Assembly: GCA_024403755.1 (NCBI GenBank)
Contig: JAKSRF010000012.1
Span: forward strand, 1-35,772
Reading direction: 5' to 3'
Length of the DNA: 35,772 nucleotides
From: Clostridia bacterium
Lineage (GTDB): Bacteria > Bacillota > Clostridia > Saccharofermentanales > Saccharofermentanaceae
The translations under genes were made by a program, and so were the position numbers. Of this stretch, positions 9,258 to 15,989 are shown one piece after another. Under the pieces are notes generated by a model. That model was not told the origin of the DNA, ran no database searches, and saw only the letters and a list, made by a program, of their open reading frames with translations. Within the stretch, counting starts at the first letter, position 1, and every line of letters starts with the position of its first letter.

Positions 9258-10064
9258 TCAGCTGTTTGCTGAAGGAGCGCCTTTCGGCTGATTTTTACTG
9301 TTTGTTTTATATGAAGATTTTTCTACTGAAAATCCATTTGAATCATTAGAATCTGCTCTGACATATTCACCGTTGACTGACGGGGGAACCTTCCTTTTAC
9401 CGTCAGGGGAAATCTCTAATCTTTCTAATGACTCTTTCTTAAGTTTCTCAAGACTTTGTCTCTGCTCTTCACGAAGCATTGCCTTAAAATCCACGTTAGT
9501 CCTTAAAATGGTTCTGTAATGTTCATTCAACGAAATTGATAAAAGTTCATCCGGAACACCCAAATCCAAATCAAAAGGTTTTCTGAATCGATCAAAAGAT
9601 TCCAAATTAAGTGTTTTTACCGCTACGGCTACATTCTTCTCGTATTCATCAAAACTGCACTTAATACCGAGTGACAATGGCAGTCCGGTAAAATTTATAT
9701 TTACGTAAGGCAGATTAGTCGAGAAAATCAAATGAAGCGTAATAAGCTTCATATATGATTCGAGATTGATACAGGCATCAGAACAGATAAGTGCCATACT
9801 GCCCGGTCTTATCATATTGGAAATATCGGATTTCTCATTCTCAAATCCGTTAGCCCACAAATAATAAAGTTCCTTATAAACCTCATTCTTAAAGCTCTCA
9901 AAATCATTGGTTAACGGCTTGGCAAGAACAACACTTCCTAAGCTGAAAATATACTGCATATACGATACTTCAAGATAATTAGGTACTGAAAACCACTTGA
10001 AATATGCAGCTATATCCCTGCTGTTAAAGATATAAGTGTTATAATTTGTCTCGCTATTATTCAT
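9258..10064 (-). CDS. Conserved-looking protein of unknown function, first gene of the activase-polA operon
   Basis: I do not recognise this protein. With the start chosen here it has 268 aa. Residues to about 190 look folded, with mixed hydrophobic and aromatic content and no membrane segment. A charged, probably helical stretch (REEQRQSLEKLKKESLERLE) follows, and a Ser/Asn/Lys-rich tail of about 50 residues looks disordered. An in-frame GTG at 10082 and ATG at 10076 exist, but the extended -10 promoter at 10099-10107 would place transcription start near 10092. The ATG at 10064 has a GGTGG site at proper distance, so it is preferred. The activase gene follows after 29 nt, so the two are co-transcribed and may be functionally linked. 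Confidence 0.6.
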   Translation of the reverse strand: MNNSETNYNTYIFNSRDIAAYFKWFSVPNYLEVSYMQYIFSLGSVVLAKPLTNDFESFKNEVYKELYYLWANGFENEKSDISNMIRPGSMALICSDACINLESYMKLITLHLIFSTNLPYVNINFTGLPLSLGIKCSFDEYEKNVAVAVKTLNLESFDRFRKPFDLDLGVPDELLSISLNEHYRTILRTNVDFKAMLREEQRQSLEKLKKESLERLEISPDGKRKVPPSVNGEYVRADSNDSNGFSVEKSSYKTNSKNQPKGAPSANS

Positions 10065-10098
10065 TAATTCCACCATTTTCACAAAATTTCAGAACTTA

Positions 10099-10107
10099 AT
10101 TATACCA
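10099..10107 (-). promoter_or_regulatory. Extended -10 promoter of the activase-polA-coaE operon
   Basis: On the minus strand TGGTATAAT reads as a perfect extended -10 (TGn plus TATAAT). No good -35 box was found, as is common with extended -10 promoters. Start of transcription near 10092 gives a leader of about 28 nt to the ATG at 10064. Confidence 0.6.
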
Positions 10108-10274
10108 TAAAGGAATTTTGCATAATATGTTTATTATTAATGAAAAGAAGGGCAAAATACTCATTTATTCATCAATATAAACAAGAAAATCGTTAAACAC
10201 GGAAAAACCGGGAATAAACACTAAAACAAAGAAAGAACTGATATGCACCGCTAAACGGATAATCAAATAATAAC
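10108..10274. other. AT-rich non-coding stretch
   Basis: Part of a 370-nt gap without genes. I see no convincing ORF, promoter or RNA here. A short CGG-AAAAA-CCG repeat near 10200-10210 is the only local dyad. The remainder of the gap holds the repeat copy at 10275-10346 and the terminator at 10355-10396. Confidence 0.5.
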
Positions 10275-10346
10275 CGCTCGTTCTTCAGTCACAGGTGTTG
10301 ACGGCAATTCTGCAAGATGTGTCCATAGAATTCAAAGAAAAAAACG
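10275..10346 (+). repeat. Diverged copy of the 73-bp hairpin repeat
   Basis: From 10306 the sequence matches the unit of the tandem array at 35614-35772: AATTCTGCAAGATGTGTCC, then ATAGAATTC, with three substitutions over about 37 nt. The preceding GTTGACGGC matches the end of a unit with a 3-nt deletion, and 10275-10290 (CGCTCGTTCTT) resembles the middle of a further unit (CGCTGATTCTT). The right hairpin arm is degraded, so no stem forms. It reads as a decayed remnant of more than one unit. Confidence 0.7.
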
Positions 10347-10354
10347 TGAAAATT

Positions 10355-10396
10355 CCCCAATAAAGAATGTCTCAGAACCGACAGCGTTCCGAGACA
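10355..10396 (-). terminator. Rho-independent terminator of the HPr-like gene
   Basis: On the minus strand TGTCTCGGAAC (10396-10386) pairs with GTTCTGAGACA (10378-10368) over 11 bp with one G-U pair and a 7-nt loop. The tail TTCTTTATT follows. The wobble pairs only on the minus-strand RNA, which fits termination downstream of the gene ending at 10453. Confidence 0.65.
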
Positions 10397-10452
10397 AATC
10401 TTAATCTTAGTAAATATTTAAAGACGAAATTGAAATACTCTAAATGATGAGC

Positions 10453-10713
10453 TTAGTCATCACTCTCATCAAACTTACCAAACAAATTAAGTCTGAAAAG
10501 CATTGACTCATCATCAGGATCTGTGCAGTAAATCTTAGCATGGCATACAATACCGCCTTCGATAAGCTTCATGATACCTGTGATCTGTGACAACTTGCTC
10601 TTAAGGTTAAAACGATCGCCCTCGTCGGTAATGAGGATAACGTCGCCCTTACACTCATCAAGAGCTTTCATTAAAACTGCAACATCAATGTTGTTCATGT
10701 AAAAAGTCTTCAT
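10453..10713 (-). CDS. Small HPr-like protein lacking the phosphorylatable histidine
   Basis: An 86-aa cytoplasmic protein. The segment from NLKSKLSQITGIMKL (36-50) through EGG, AKIYC and DPDDESMLFRL follows the second half of the phosphocarrier HPr (NLKSIMGVMSL, then a GA.I.I strand and DEADAL), with about three extra residues in the helix. Ser39 falls near the HPr Ser46 position. The N-terminal HPr motif with active-site His15 is replaced by NNIDVAVLMKAL, so it cannot act as a His phosphocarrier. Similar proteins in Lachnospiraceae are, from memory, often auto-labelled polyA polymerase, which the sequence does not support. A GGAGGT site at 10721-10726 sets the start at 10713 and overlaps an upstream in-frame ATG at 10728. 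Monocistronic, with its own promoter and terminator. Confidence 0.75.
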   Translation of the reverse strand: MKTFYMNNIDVAVLMKALDECKGDVILITDEGDRFNLKSKLSQITGIMKLIEGGIVCHAKIYCTDPDDESMLFRLNLFGKFDESDD

Positions 10714-10815
10714 TTTAATTACCTCCATTTGGCTAATTTAATATTTTCGCTCAATTCCTTAAGCAACTTTATGTTACCACCGAGGCTGATTAAAACCAAT
10801 TGATTGTATGTGTAA

Positions 10816-10821
10816 ATTATA
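10816..10821 (-). promoter_or_regulatory. -10 box for the HPr-like gene
   Basis: A perfect TATAAT on the minus strand lies just past the mgtE terminator hairpin. No clear -35 box is present. The leader to the ATG at 10713 would be about 96 nt. Confidence 0.45.
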
Positions 10822-10830
10822 CAATAGTTC

Positions 10831-10867
10831 AGCAACACTTTTGTGCAAAATGTACAAAAGCGTTGCT
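10831..10867 (-). terminator. Long inverted repeat downstream of mgtE
   Basis: AGCAACGCTTTTGT (10867-10854, minus strand) pairs with ACAAAAGTGTTGCT (10844-10831) over 14 bp with one G-U pair; the loop is 9 nt or less. It begins 13 nt after the mgtE stop. There is no clear U-tract, so it may be a weak terminator or a 3'-end stabiliser. Confidence 0.55.
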
Positions 10868-10879
10868 ATAAACTACATA

Positions 10880-12253
10880 TCAGAAAAGAATAGCAGTTGC
10901 AATCAGAAAATATACCAAAAGCGATACAGCATCTACGATTGTAGTAATAAACGGACTTGCCATAACAGCAGGATCAAAACCCAACTTCTTTGCAACCATA
11001 GGAAGCGAACATCCGATTATCTTTGCCACAAGTACAGTAAGAGCCATTGCACAGCATACGACGAGTGCTACCGCTATAGTTACTTTGCTGTTTTTTAACA
11101 GAAGTCTGTCGATAAGCATTAACTTAGCAAAGCAGGCAGCAGATAATGCAATACCGCACAAAGCAGCGGTTCTTATTTCCTTCCATATTATCTTAGGCAA
11201 ATCAAAAAACTCTATCTCACCGAGTGATAATGAACGAATTATTGTAACTGAAGACTGTGAACCGGAATTACCTCCGGTATCCATGAGCATCGGAATAAAG
11301 GAAGTCAACACAACCTGAACTTTAAGTGCATCTTCAAAGCCATTCAAAATCATGCCGGTAAAGGTTGCAGAAATCATGAGAAGCAAAAGCCAAGGTATTC
11401 TCTGCTTAAACAAATCGAATACATTAGATTTCAAGTATGTTTTCTCAGACGGAATCATACCAGCCATGAGCTCGATATCCTCTGTAGCCTCATCCTCCAT
11501 GACGTCCATGGCATCATCGAACGTAATAATACCGACCATTCGCTCATCCGTATCAACTACAGGAAGAGCCAGAAAATTATACTTGGAAAGCATCTGAGCA
11601 ACGGACTCCTGATCTTCCAACGTAGATACCGAAATAACGTTTTTATCCATTATCTCTTCAATAGTTTTGTCATCATCATTAGTCATAAGCAAGTCCTTTA
11701 CGGTAACAAAACCCAAAAGCTTACGACCTTCCGTAACGTAACAGGTATAAATTGTCTCTTTATCTATTCCGGTTCTTCGAATTCTCTTTATTGCCTCATC
11801 TATAGTCATCTGCGGGCGGAGAGATACATATTCGGTAGTCATGATAGAACCTGCCGAATTTTCCGGGTAACGAAGAATCTCGTTAATCTCTTTACGCATC
11901 TGCGGATCAGCCTGAGCAAGAATTCTCTTAACTACATTGGCAGGCATCTCCTCAACAAGATCAGCCGCATCATCTACGTAAAGCTCCTCAACAACCTCAC
12001 GAAGCTCTGAATCGGAAAAACCTTTTATCAAAAGCTCCTGCAAATCCGTTTCCATCTCAACGAAAGTCTCTGCTGCCAATTCTTTTGGAAGTAAACGAAA
12101 AAGGAGCGGCGTTTTTTCCGGCTCAAGTTCCTGAAATACACCGGCAATATTTGCCGGATTCATTGTTATTAATACGTCCTTTATAGTGGAATACTTCTTC
12201 TCATCAAGAAGTAACTTTAGCGTTGTTTCCAACGTTGCATTATGCTCTGCCAT
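10880..12253 (-). CDS. mgtE: MgtE-family magnesium transporter
   Basis: A 457-aa inner-membrane Mg2+ channel/transporter. The N-terminal superhelical domain (about 1-130) is followed by a pair of CBS domains (about 131-255, with IMTTEYVSLRP and DKNVISVSTLEDQ), then five membrane segments. Family signatures are MDTGGNSGSQSS after the first membrane region and FDPAVMASPFITTIVD near the C-terminus, which carries the Asp of the pore ion site. In the family, Mg2+ bound between the N and CBS domains closes the pore. An AAGGAG site precedes the ATG. It is preceded by a 185-nt leader that holds a promoter, a 28-codon ORF and a hairpin. I saw no M-box riboswitch consensus there. Confidence 0.95.
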   Translation of the reverse strand: MAEHNATLETTLKLLLDEKKYSTIKDVLITMNPANIAGVFQELEPEKTPLLFRLLPKELAAETFVEMETDLQELLIKGFSDSELREVVEELYVDDAADLVEEMPANVVKRILAQADPQMRKEINEILRYPENSAGSIMTTEYVSLRPQMTIDEAIKRIRRTGIDKETIYTCYVTEGRKLLGFVTVKDLLMTNDDDKTIEEIMDKNVISVSTLEDQESVAQMLSKYNFLALPVVDTDERMVGIITFDDAMDVMEDEATEDIELMAGMIPSEKTYLKSNVFDLFKQRIPWLLLLMISATFTGMILNGFEDALKVQVVLTSFIPMLMDTGGNSGSQSSVTIIRSLSLGEIEFFDLPKIIWKEIRTAALCGIALSAACFAKLMLIDRLLLKNSKVTIAVALVVCCAMALTVLVAKIIGCSLPMVAKKLGFDPAVMASPFITTIVDAVSLLVYFLIATAILF

Positions 12254-12313
12254 CGGTAATTCTCCTTCTTTATATCAGAATCCGAATCTGCAGACCAAAA
12301 TATGAACATCAAC

Positions 12314-12353
12314 TGTTCCGAGACATCAAAATAAGAAGCATGTCACCGGAACA
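12314..12353 (-). promoter_or_regulatory. Hairpin over the end of the mgtE leader ORF
   Basis: On the minus strand TGTTCCGGTGACAT (12353-12340) pairs with ATGTCTCGGAACA (12326-12314), about 12 bp with one bulge or mismatch, around a 13-nt loop. The TGA stop of the leader ORF (12328-12326) lies at the loop-side end of the second arm. A ribosome finishing the leader would open the stem. There is no U-tract directly after it, so it is not a plain terminator. Confidence 0.5.
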
Positions 12354-12412
12354 TCGTCTGCGTTCTTAATACTTCGGTCTTCAGAACTTGTATTATTATT
12401 GGTTCCGTCCAT
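12326..12412 (-). CDS. 28-aa leader peptide/small protein upstream of mgtE
   Basis: ATG at 12412 is preceded by AAAGGAG (12426-12420) at a 7-nt distance, one of the best ribosome binding sites in the window. The ORF runs to TGA at 12326-12328. The peptide begins MDGTNNNTSSEDRS and ends VTCFLF; it is hydrophilic with a short hydrophobic end and no known family. It starts about 26 nt after the predicted transcription start and ends 72 nt before mgtE. Its last codons lie in the hairpin at 12314-12353. This arrangement suggests a translated leader that controls mgtE, as MgtL-type leaders do for Mg2+ transporters in enterics, but no shared sequence supports that. A free-standing small protein is also possible. 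Confidence 0.5.
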   Translation of the reverse strand: MDGTNNNTSSEDRSIKNADDVPVTCFLF

Positions 12413-12444
12413 GACGCTTCTCCTTTCGAATAAATTACCTAGTA

Positions 12445-12473
12445 AGAATAACTTCTCAATAACAACTTGTCAA
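12445..12473 (-). promoter_or_regulatory. Sigma-A type promoter of the mgtE leader
   Basis: A perfect TTGACA (12473-12468) and TATTCT (12450-12445) are separated by exactly 17 nt on the minus strand. Transcription would start near 12438. The -35 box is only 4 nt past the stop of the glycosyltransferase gene, which has no terminator of its own before this point. Confidence 0.75.
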
Positions 12474-12477
12474 CACA

Positions 12478-13209
12478 TTAAGCTTTCTTTTTATCATTCT
12501 CTTTAATAGTTTTTTTGATAACCTTGAAATCCTTAACAGCTTTCATTCCTATTTTACAAATCTTCTTAAAGTTAATTGAATTTACACCACCCTGACGCGG
12601 TCTGAATGTAATAGGAGTGAACTTAACATTTTCCTTGTTATGAACTAAAAGCACTGACAAAATAACATTAGAAAGATTAAAATCCTTAGGAATCTGCGGT
12701 ACATACTTCTCCAGCGTAGCTCGCGGCATAAGTCTGAACGGTGTATTGGCATCTGTAACACTCTCACCGAACACAAGCTTTATTACCAGCTTCAGTGTCT
12801 TCGTAACAAAGACTCTCGAGAAACCGTCCTGTCTGTGATTTCTGTGTCCTATAATTGCAGCATATTGGGTTCTTTCTTCCCAAAACGGCCAAAACTCTGA
12901 AGGAAGTGTCTGACCGTCACTGTCAGTCTGAAAAATATAATCAGCCTTATTCTCTATAGCATAATTATATGCATATAAAACAGTTGCACCGTGACCTGAA
13001 TTAGGTTTATCAACAGGCTCAAGCTGCGGATACTTCTCCTTAAGTTCAAGTAACTTTTTATATGTATTATCCTTACTTCCGTCATTAAAAATAACCAGCT
13101 TGGAATCAGGGCCTATCTTCTCAACTACTTCGTGCCACTCAACAACAACCTGCTCAATGTTTTCCTCTTCATTATAAGCAGGCATAACAATAAACAATTT
13201 ATCAGCCAT
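12478..13209 (-). CDS. Family 2 glycosyltransferase (polyprenol-phosphate sugar transferase-like)
   Basis: A 243-aa GT-A fold enzyme. The N-terminus has LFIVMPAYNEEENI and VIFNDGSKDNT (nucleotide-sugar binding), then NSGHGATVL, and the metal-binding DSD in QTDSDGQ (residues 96-98). The layout resembles dolichol/undecaprenyl-phosphate hexose synthases, but there is no C-terminal membrane segment; the last 25 or so residues are Lys-rich and could touch the membrane surface. It probably transfers a sugar from a nucleotide donor to a lipid or envelope acceptor. The start overlaps the ligase gene by 8 nt, so the two are translationally coupled. The acceptor is unknown. Confidence 0.8.
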   Translation of the reverse strand: MADKLFIVMPAYNEEENIEQVVVEWHEVVEKIGPDSKLVIFNDGSKDNTYKKLLELKEKYPQLEPVDKPNSGHGATVLYAYNYAIENKADYIFQTDSDGQTLPSEFWPFWEERTQYAAIIGHRNHRQDGFSRVFVTKTLKLVIKLVFGESVTDANTPFRLMPRATLEKYVPQIPKDFNLSNVILSVLLVHNKENVKFTPITFRPRQGGVNSINFKKICKIGMKAVKDFKVIKKTIKENDKKKA

Positions 13210-15067
13210 TTGTATTCCCTTCCTTAAGTAATGTATCCAAATTTTTCTTATTCATAGCCTTCATATTCGTACCGTTATTATATAACAAAGACTCAACTTT
13301 TTCCTGTTCCTTAGGTCTCTTTATTTTAAGTGTAGTTGTCTTTATCATGTCTTCTTCAGTGAACACAAAATACTTTATTCCCTTATATGACGGCATATTA
13401 TGATTTACATCCTTAATCTTTCCGTCAAGATACGCTGATATCTCATCATCGCTGACATCGTAAACATCAAGAATTTTACCGATAGCTTTACGATTAATCA
13501 AAATTAATGCGCATATATCTATCTGATTCTTATCATCGGAACAGCCCCATACAAAAGCCTCACTTACACCGTCTATGTCTGCCGCAAGAGTTTCAATCTC
13601 TTCAGGGAAAGCTTTTTTGCCGTTATTAAGTACAATCATTGACTTAACTCTTCCGGTAACATGAATTGCTCCCTTTTTGTCTATGTATCCCATATCTCCG
13701 GTATGAAACCAACCGTCAGGCTCAAGAGCCTCTTTTGTTGCTTCCTCATTATTAAAATAACCTTTGAAAACACAATCAGACAAAGTCATAATCTCACCGA
13801 TTGCCTTATCGGAACCGTCTTCATTATCAATTTTAACCTTAACATCAGTAATCGGGCGTCCTACACTTCCGTACACATTACAATCTGTGGTAGTAACCGA
13901 AATAACAGGACTGGTCTCCGTTAATCCGTAGCCCATGAGAAAATCTATTCCGAAATCATTAAATGCTTCAATATATTTCTTGTCAATGGCCGCACCACCG
14001 ATTACCACCAAACGAATATGACCGCCGAGTTTATTCAGAATTTTTGAGAACACGGCACGTCTTACATCAATACCGCATTTAAAAAGAAACTTCGTAACCG
14101 GTAACATAAAATCAACCATTCGCTTTGTTGAAGGCGTACTGTTGATAGCATCATTAATCTTTCCGTAAATATTTTCGAAAAGGAGCGGAACAGATACCAT
14201 GGCCTCTACGTGCCATTCTTCCATATTCTTTACCAAATATCTGAGTCCGTCACCGATACAAATGCACACACCCTGAGACAAAAGAAAAAAATCACAGGTA
14301 TTCTCAAAGGTATGATGAAGCGGCAGGACTGAGAAATCTCGCTCGCCCGGTTTAACATATAAAGTAGTACTGATTGAATAAACATTAGACAGGATATTAC
14401 GATTCGTCAACAACACACCCTTACTCATAGCAGTTGTTCCGGAAGTGAACAAAATAATTCTGACATCATCCGGATTAATGACCTTTGTGTAAAATGACTC
14501 ATCTCCTGCTTCGTATATCTTATATCCGTACTCTTTCCAATCATCCAATTTGTCAAAAAAATCATCATCAGGCCATGAAATCTTATCTTCATAGGCTTCA
14601 TCGCTCATTAAAACAAACTTCTTCAACTTCATATCGGTGCTTCCGCTTTTTACCTGTTCAGCTATCGAAAGCATTATTTTGTGTTCCTTATGGTGATAGA
14701 AAATTACCTCTGCACCGCTTCGCTCCAAAAGATTGATTATCTCACCTTCAGGCAAAGATTTATCCAACGGAACCACAACCGAATCGGAAGAAAGGACAGA
14801 CGAATACGACAAAAACCACTCGTACGCATTCTCACCGAGTACAGCAAACTTTTTTCCGGCAAAAGCAGAATTATTAATATAAGTGGTAAGTCCGACTAAA
14901 TCATGTTCAAATTCGGAGAATGTCCTATGTATCTCACTGAGATTTGGTTTACGACGGAAAATAAAGGCATCAAGAACTGCATGTTCCTTACATGTGTCAA
15001 CAAGCATATCTCGCATTGTTGAGTATTTCTTTGCTTTTAATAATGGTTTTCCGACAATCTCGCGCAT
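13202..15067 (-). CDS. AMP-binding long-chain acyl-CoA (or acyl-ACP) synthetase
   Basis: A 621-aa adenylate-forming enzyme that activates a fatty acid via acyl-AMP for transfer to CoA or ACP. Motifs seen: the P-loop-like ILFTSGTTAMSKGVLLTNRN, YGLTETSPVIS, GWFHTGDMGYID, the hinge VTGRVKSMIVLNNGKK, and a C-terminal Lys region (KTTTLKIKR). The reading frame stays open upstream to 15373, but GGAGG with proper spacing marks the ATG at 15067, and the promoter at 15090-15118 lies inside that longer frame, which rules out the longer start. It overlaps the glycosyltransferase and is divergent from plsC, suggesting a phospholipid or glycolipid role. CoA versus ACP as acceptor cannot be told from sequence alone; an ACP gene lies 3 kb away. 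Confidence 0.88.
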   Translation of the reverse strand: MREIVGKPLLKAKKYSTMRDMLVDTCKEHAVLDAFIFRRKPNLSEIHRTFSEFEHDLVGLTTYINNSAFAGKKFAVLGENAYEWFLSYSSVLSSDSVVVPLDKSLPEGEIINLLERSGAEVIFYHHKEHKIMLSIAEQVKSGSTDMKLKKFVLMSDEAYEDKISWPDDDFFDKLDDWKEYGYKIYEAGDESFYTKVINPDDVRIILFTSGTTAMSKGVLLTNRNILSNVYSISTTLYVKPGERDFSVLPLHHTFENTCDFFLLSQGVCICIGDGLRYLVKNMEEWHVEAMVSVPLLFENIYGKINDAINSTPSTKRMVDFMLPVTKFLFKCGIDVRRAVFSKILNKLGGHIRLVVIGGAAIDKKYIEAFNDFGIDFLMGYGLTETSPVISVTTTDCNVYGSVGRPITDVKVKIDNEDGSDKAIGEIMTLSDCVFKGYFNNEEATKEALEPDGWFHTGDMGYIDKKGAIHVTGRVKSMIVLNNGKKAFPEEIETLAADIDGVSEAFVWGCSDDKNQIDICALILINRKAIGKILDVYDVSDDEISAYLDGKIKDVNHNMPSYKGIKYFVFTEEDMIKTTTLKIKRPKEQEKVESLLYNNGTNMKAMNKKNLDTLLKEGNTNG

Positions 15068-15089
15068 ACATATCCTCCGAAACACAATG

Positions 15090-15118
15090 ATATTAGCATT
15101 AATTGAGCAAATAGTAAA
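15090..15118 (-). promoter_or_regulatory. Promoter of the ligase-glycosyltransferase operon
   Basis: On the minus strand TTTACT (15118-15113) and TAATAT (15095-15090) are 17 nt apart, each 4 of 6 to consensus. The position fits the chosen start at 15067. The divergent plsC promoter must lie in the same 170-nt gap. Confidence 0.45.
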
Positions 15119-15236
15119 CCTTTTAAGCGAAACAATTTGAATATCAAAGTATTTTTTCATTTTAATGCATTTAACTATTGCAAAATACATTTTTATTATT
15201 ATTATAGTATTGAATGTCAGCAAGGAGATGAAATGT

Positions 15237-15989
15237 ATGAACGATTCTGATAATTCTTCGGTTACAGCTAAAAAGGATGTCAATATTAATGATAAATATC
15301 CTACCAAAAGAGGTTTGTACGGAATAATGGGCAAGAATATTTTTCTCTTGCTTACCGACCTTACAACAAACATTAAAGCTATCGGTACAGAGAATTTCCC
15401 TAAGACTAACCCTTATGTTGTTGCTTCCAATCATCAGTCCTATGCAGACGGCGTATTAATATGTAAATATCTTCCGCGCGGTCATTTCAAATATATGTGT
15501 TGTCTCGCAGCAAGTGATTTGGAGACCAGTCACGGCTGGCTCGGAAGACTCATTATGCGTGTAGGACGAGGAATTGCCGTAGACAGATACGGAAATCCTG
15601 TAAGAGGTCTGATTAAAGCAAAAAAAGAAGTAGAAAACGGTAATATTTGTTTTGTTTTCCCTGAAGGAACGCGTTCTGCTACAGGCAAGCTCGGCGAGAT
15701 GAAGGACGGAGCCTCTTACTTAGCAATAAAGTCAGGCACACCACTTATTCCGGTATACATTTCCGGTGCTTATCAGATATGGCCGCGTCAAAGCAAATGG
15801 CCAAAGCCTTTCAAAGGATTTCTCAAACGTAAGAAGCTTCGCATTGTAATCGGTGAACCTTTATACAGCAAAGACTTCGATTCGGACGCCCACAAAATGA
15901 CAGCACACCTGTCACAATGGATGCACGATATGGAAGAGAAATATTGGGATCCTGAAGTAATGGATAGAGAATTATTCAGTAAAAAGTAA
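15237..15989 (+). CDS. plsC: 1-acyl-sn-glycerol-3-phosphate acyltransferase (PlsC family)
   Basis: A 250-aa membrane-associated acyltransferase that adds the second acyl chain to lysophosphatidic acid, giving phosphatidic acid. Catalytic motif I NHQSYAD (NHx4D), the FPEGTRS motif III and the LIPVYISG motif IV are intact. The frame is open from 15165, but AAGGAG at 15221-15226 sits 10 nt or so before the ATG at 15237 and directly against an in-frame ATG at 15228, so 15237 is preferred. A TATAGT at 15203-15208 may be its -10 box. The divergent ligase gene could supply its acyl donor. Its TAA stop abuts the TAA of the convergent mechanosensitive channel gene with no spacer. Confidence 0.9.
   Translation: MNDSDNSSVTAKKDVNINDKYPTKRGLYGIMGKNIFLLLTDLTTNIKAIGTENFPKTNPYVVASNHQSYADGVLICKYLPRGHFKYMCCLAASDLETSHGWLGRLIMRVGRGIAVDRYGNPVRGLIKAKKEVENGNICFVFPEGTRSATGKLGEMKDGASYLAIKSGTPLIPVYISGAYQIWPRQSKWPKPFKGFLKRKKLRIVIGEPLYSKDFDSDAHKMTAHLSQWMHDMEEKYWDPEVMDRELFSKK

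Noticed and set aside
10453..10713. PolyA polymerase
   Set aside because: This label circulates for similar small proteins, but 86 aa without any nucleotidyltransferase motif cannot be one; the HPr-like pattern fits better.
12254..12440. M-box (ykoK) Mg2+ riboswitch upstream of mgtE
   Set aside because: I could not find the conserved M-box segments by eye, and a translated ORF with a strong ribosome binding site occupies the space. A covariance-model search would be decisive.
15068..15373. Longer N-terminus of the acyl ligase
   Set aside because: The extension of 102 residues is low-complexity, contains the promoter and lies before a well-placed GGAGG site; family members start near the chosen Met.
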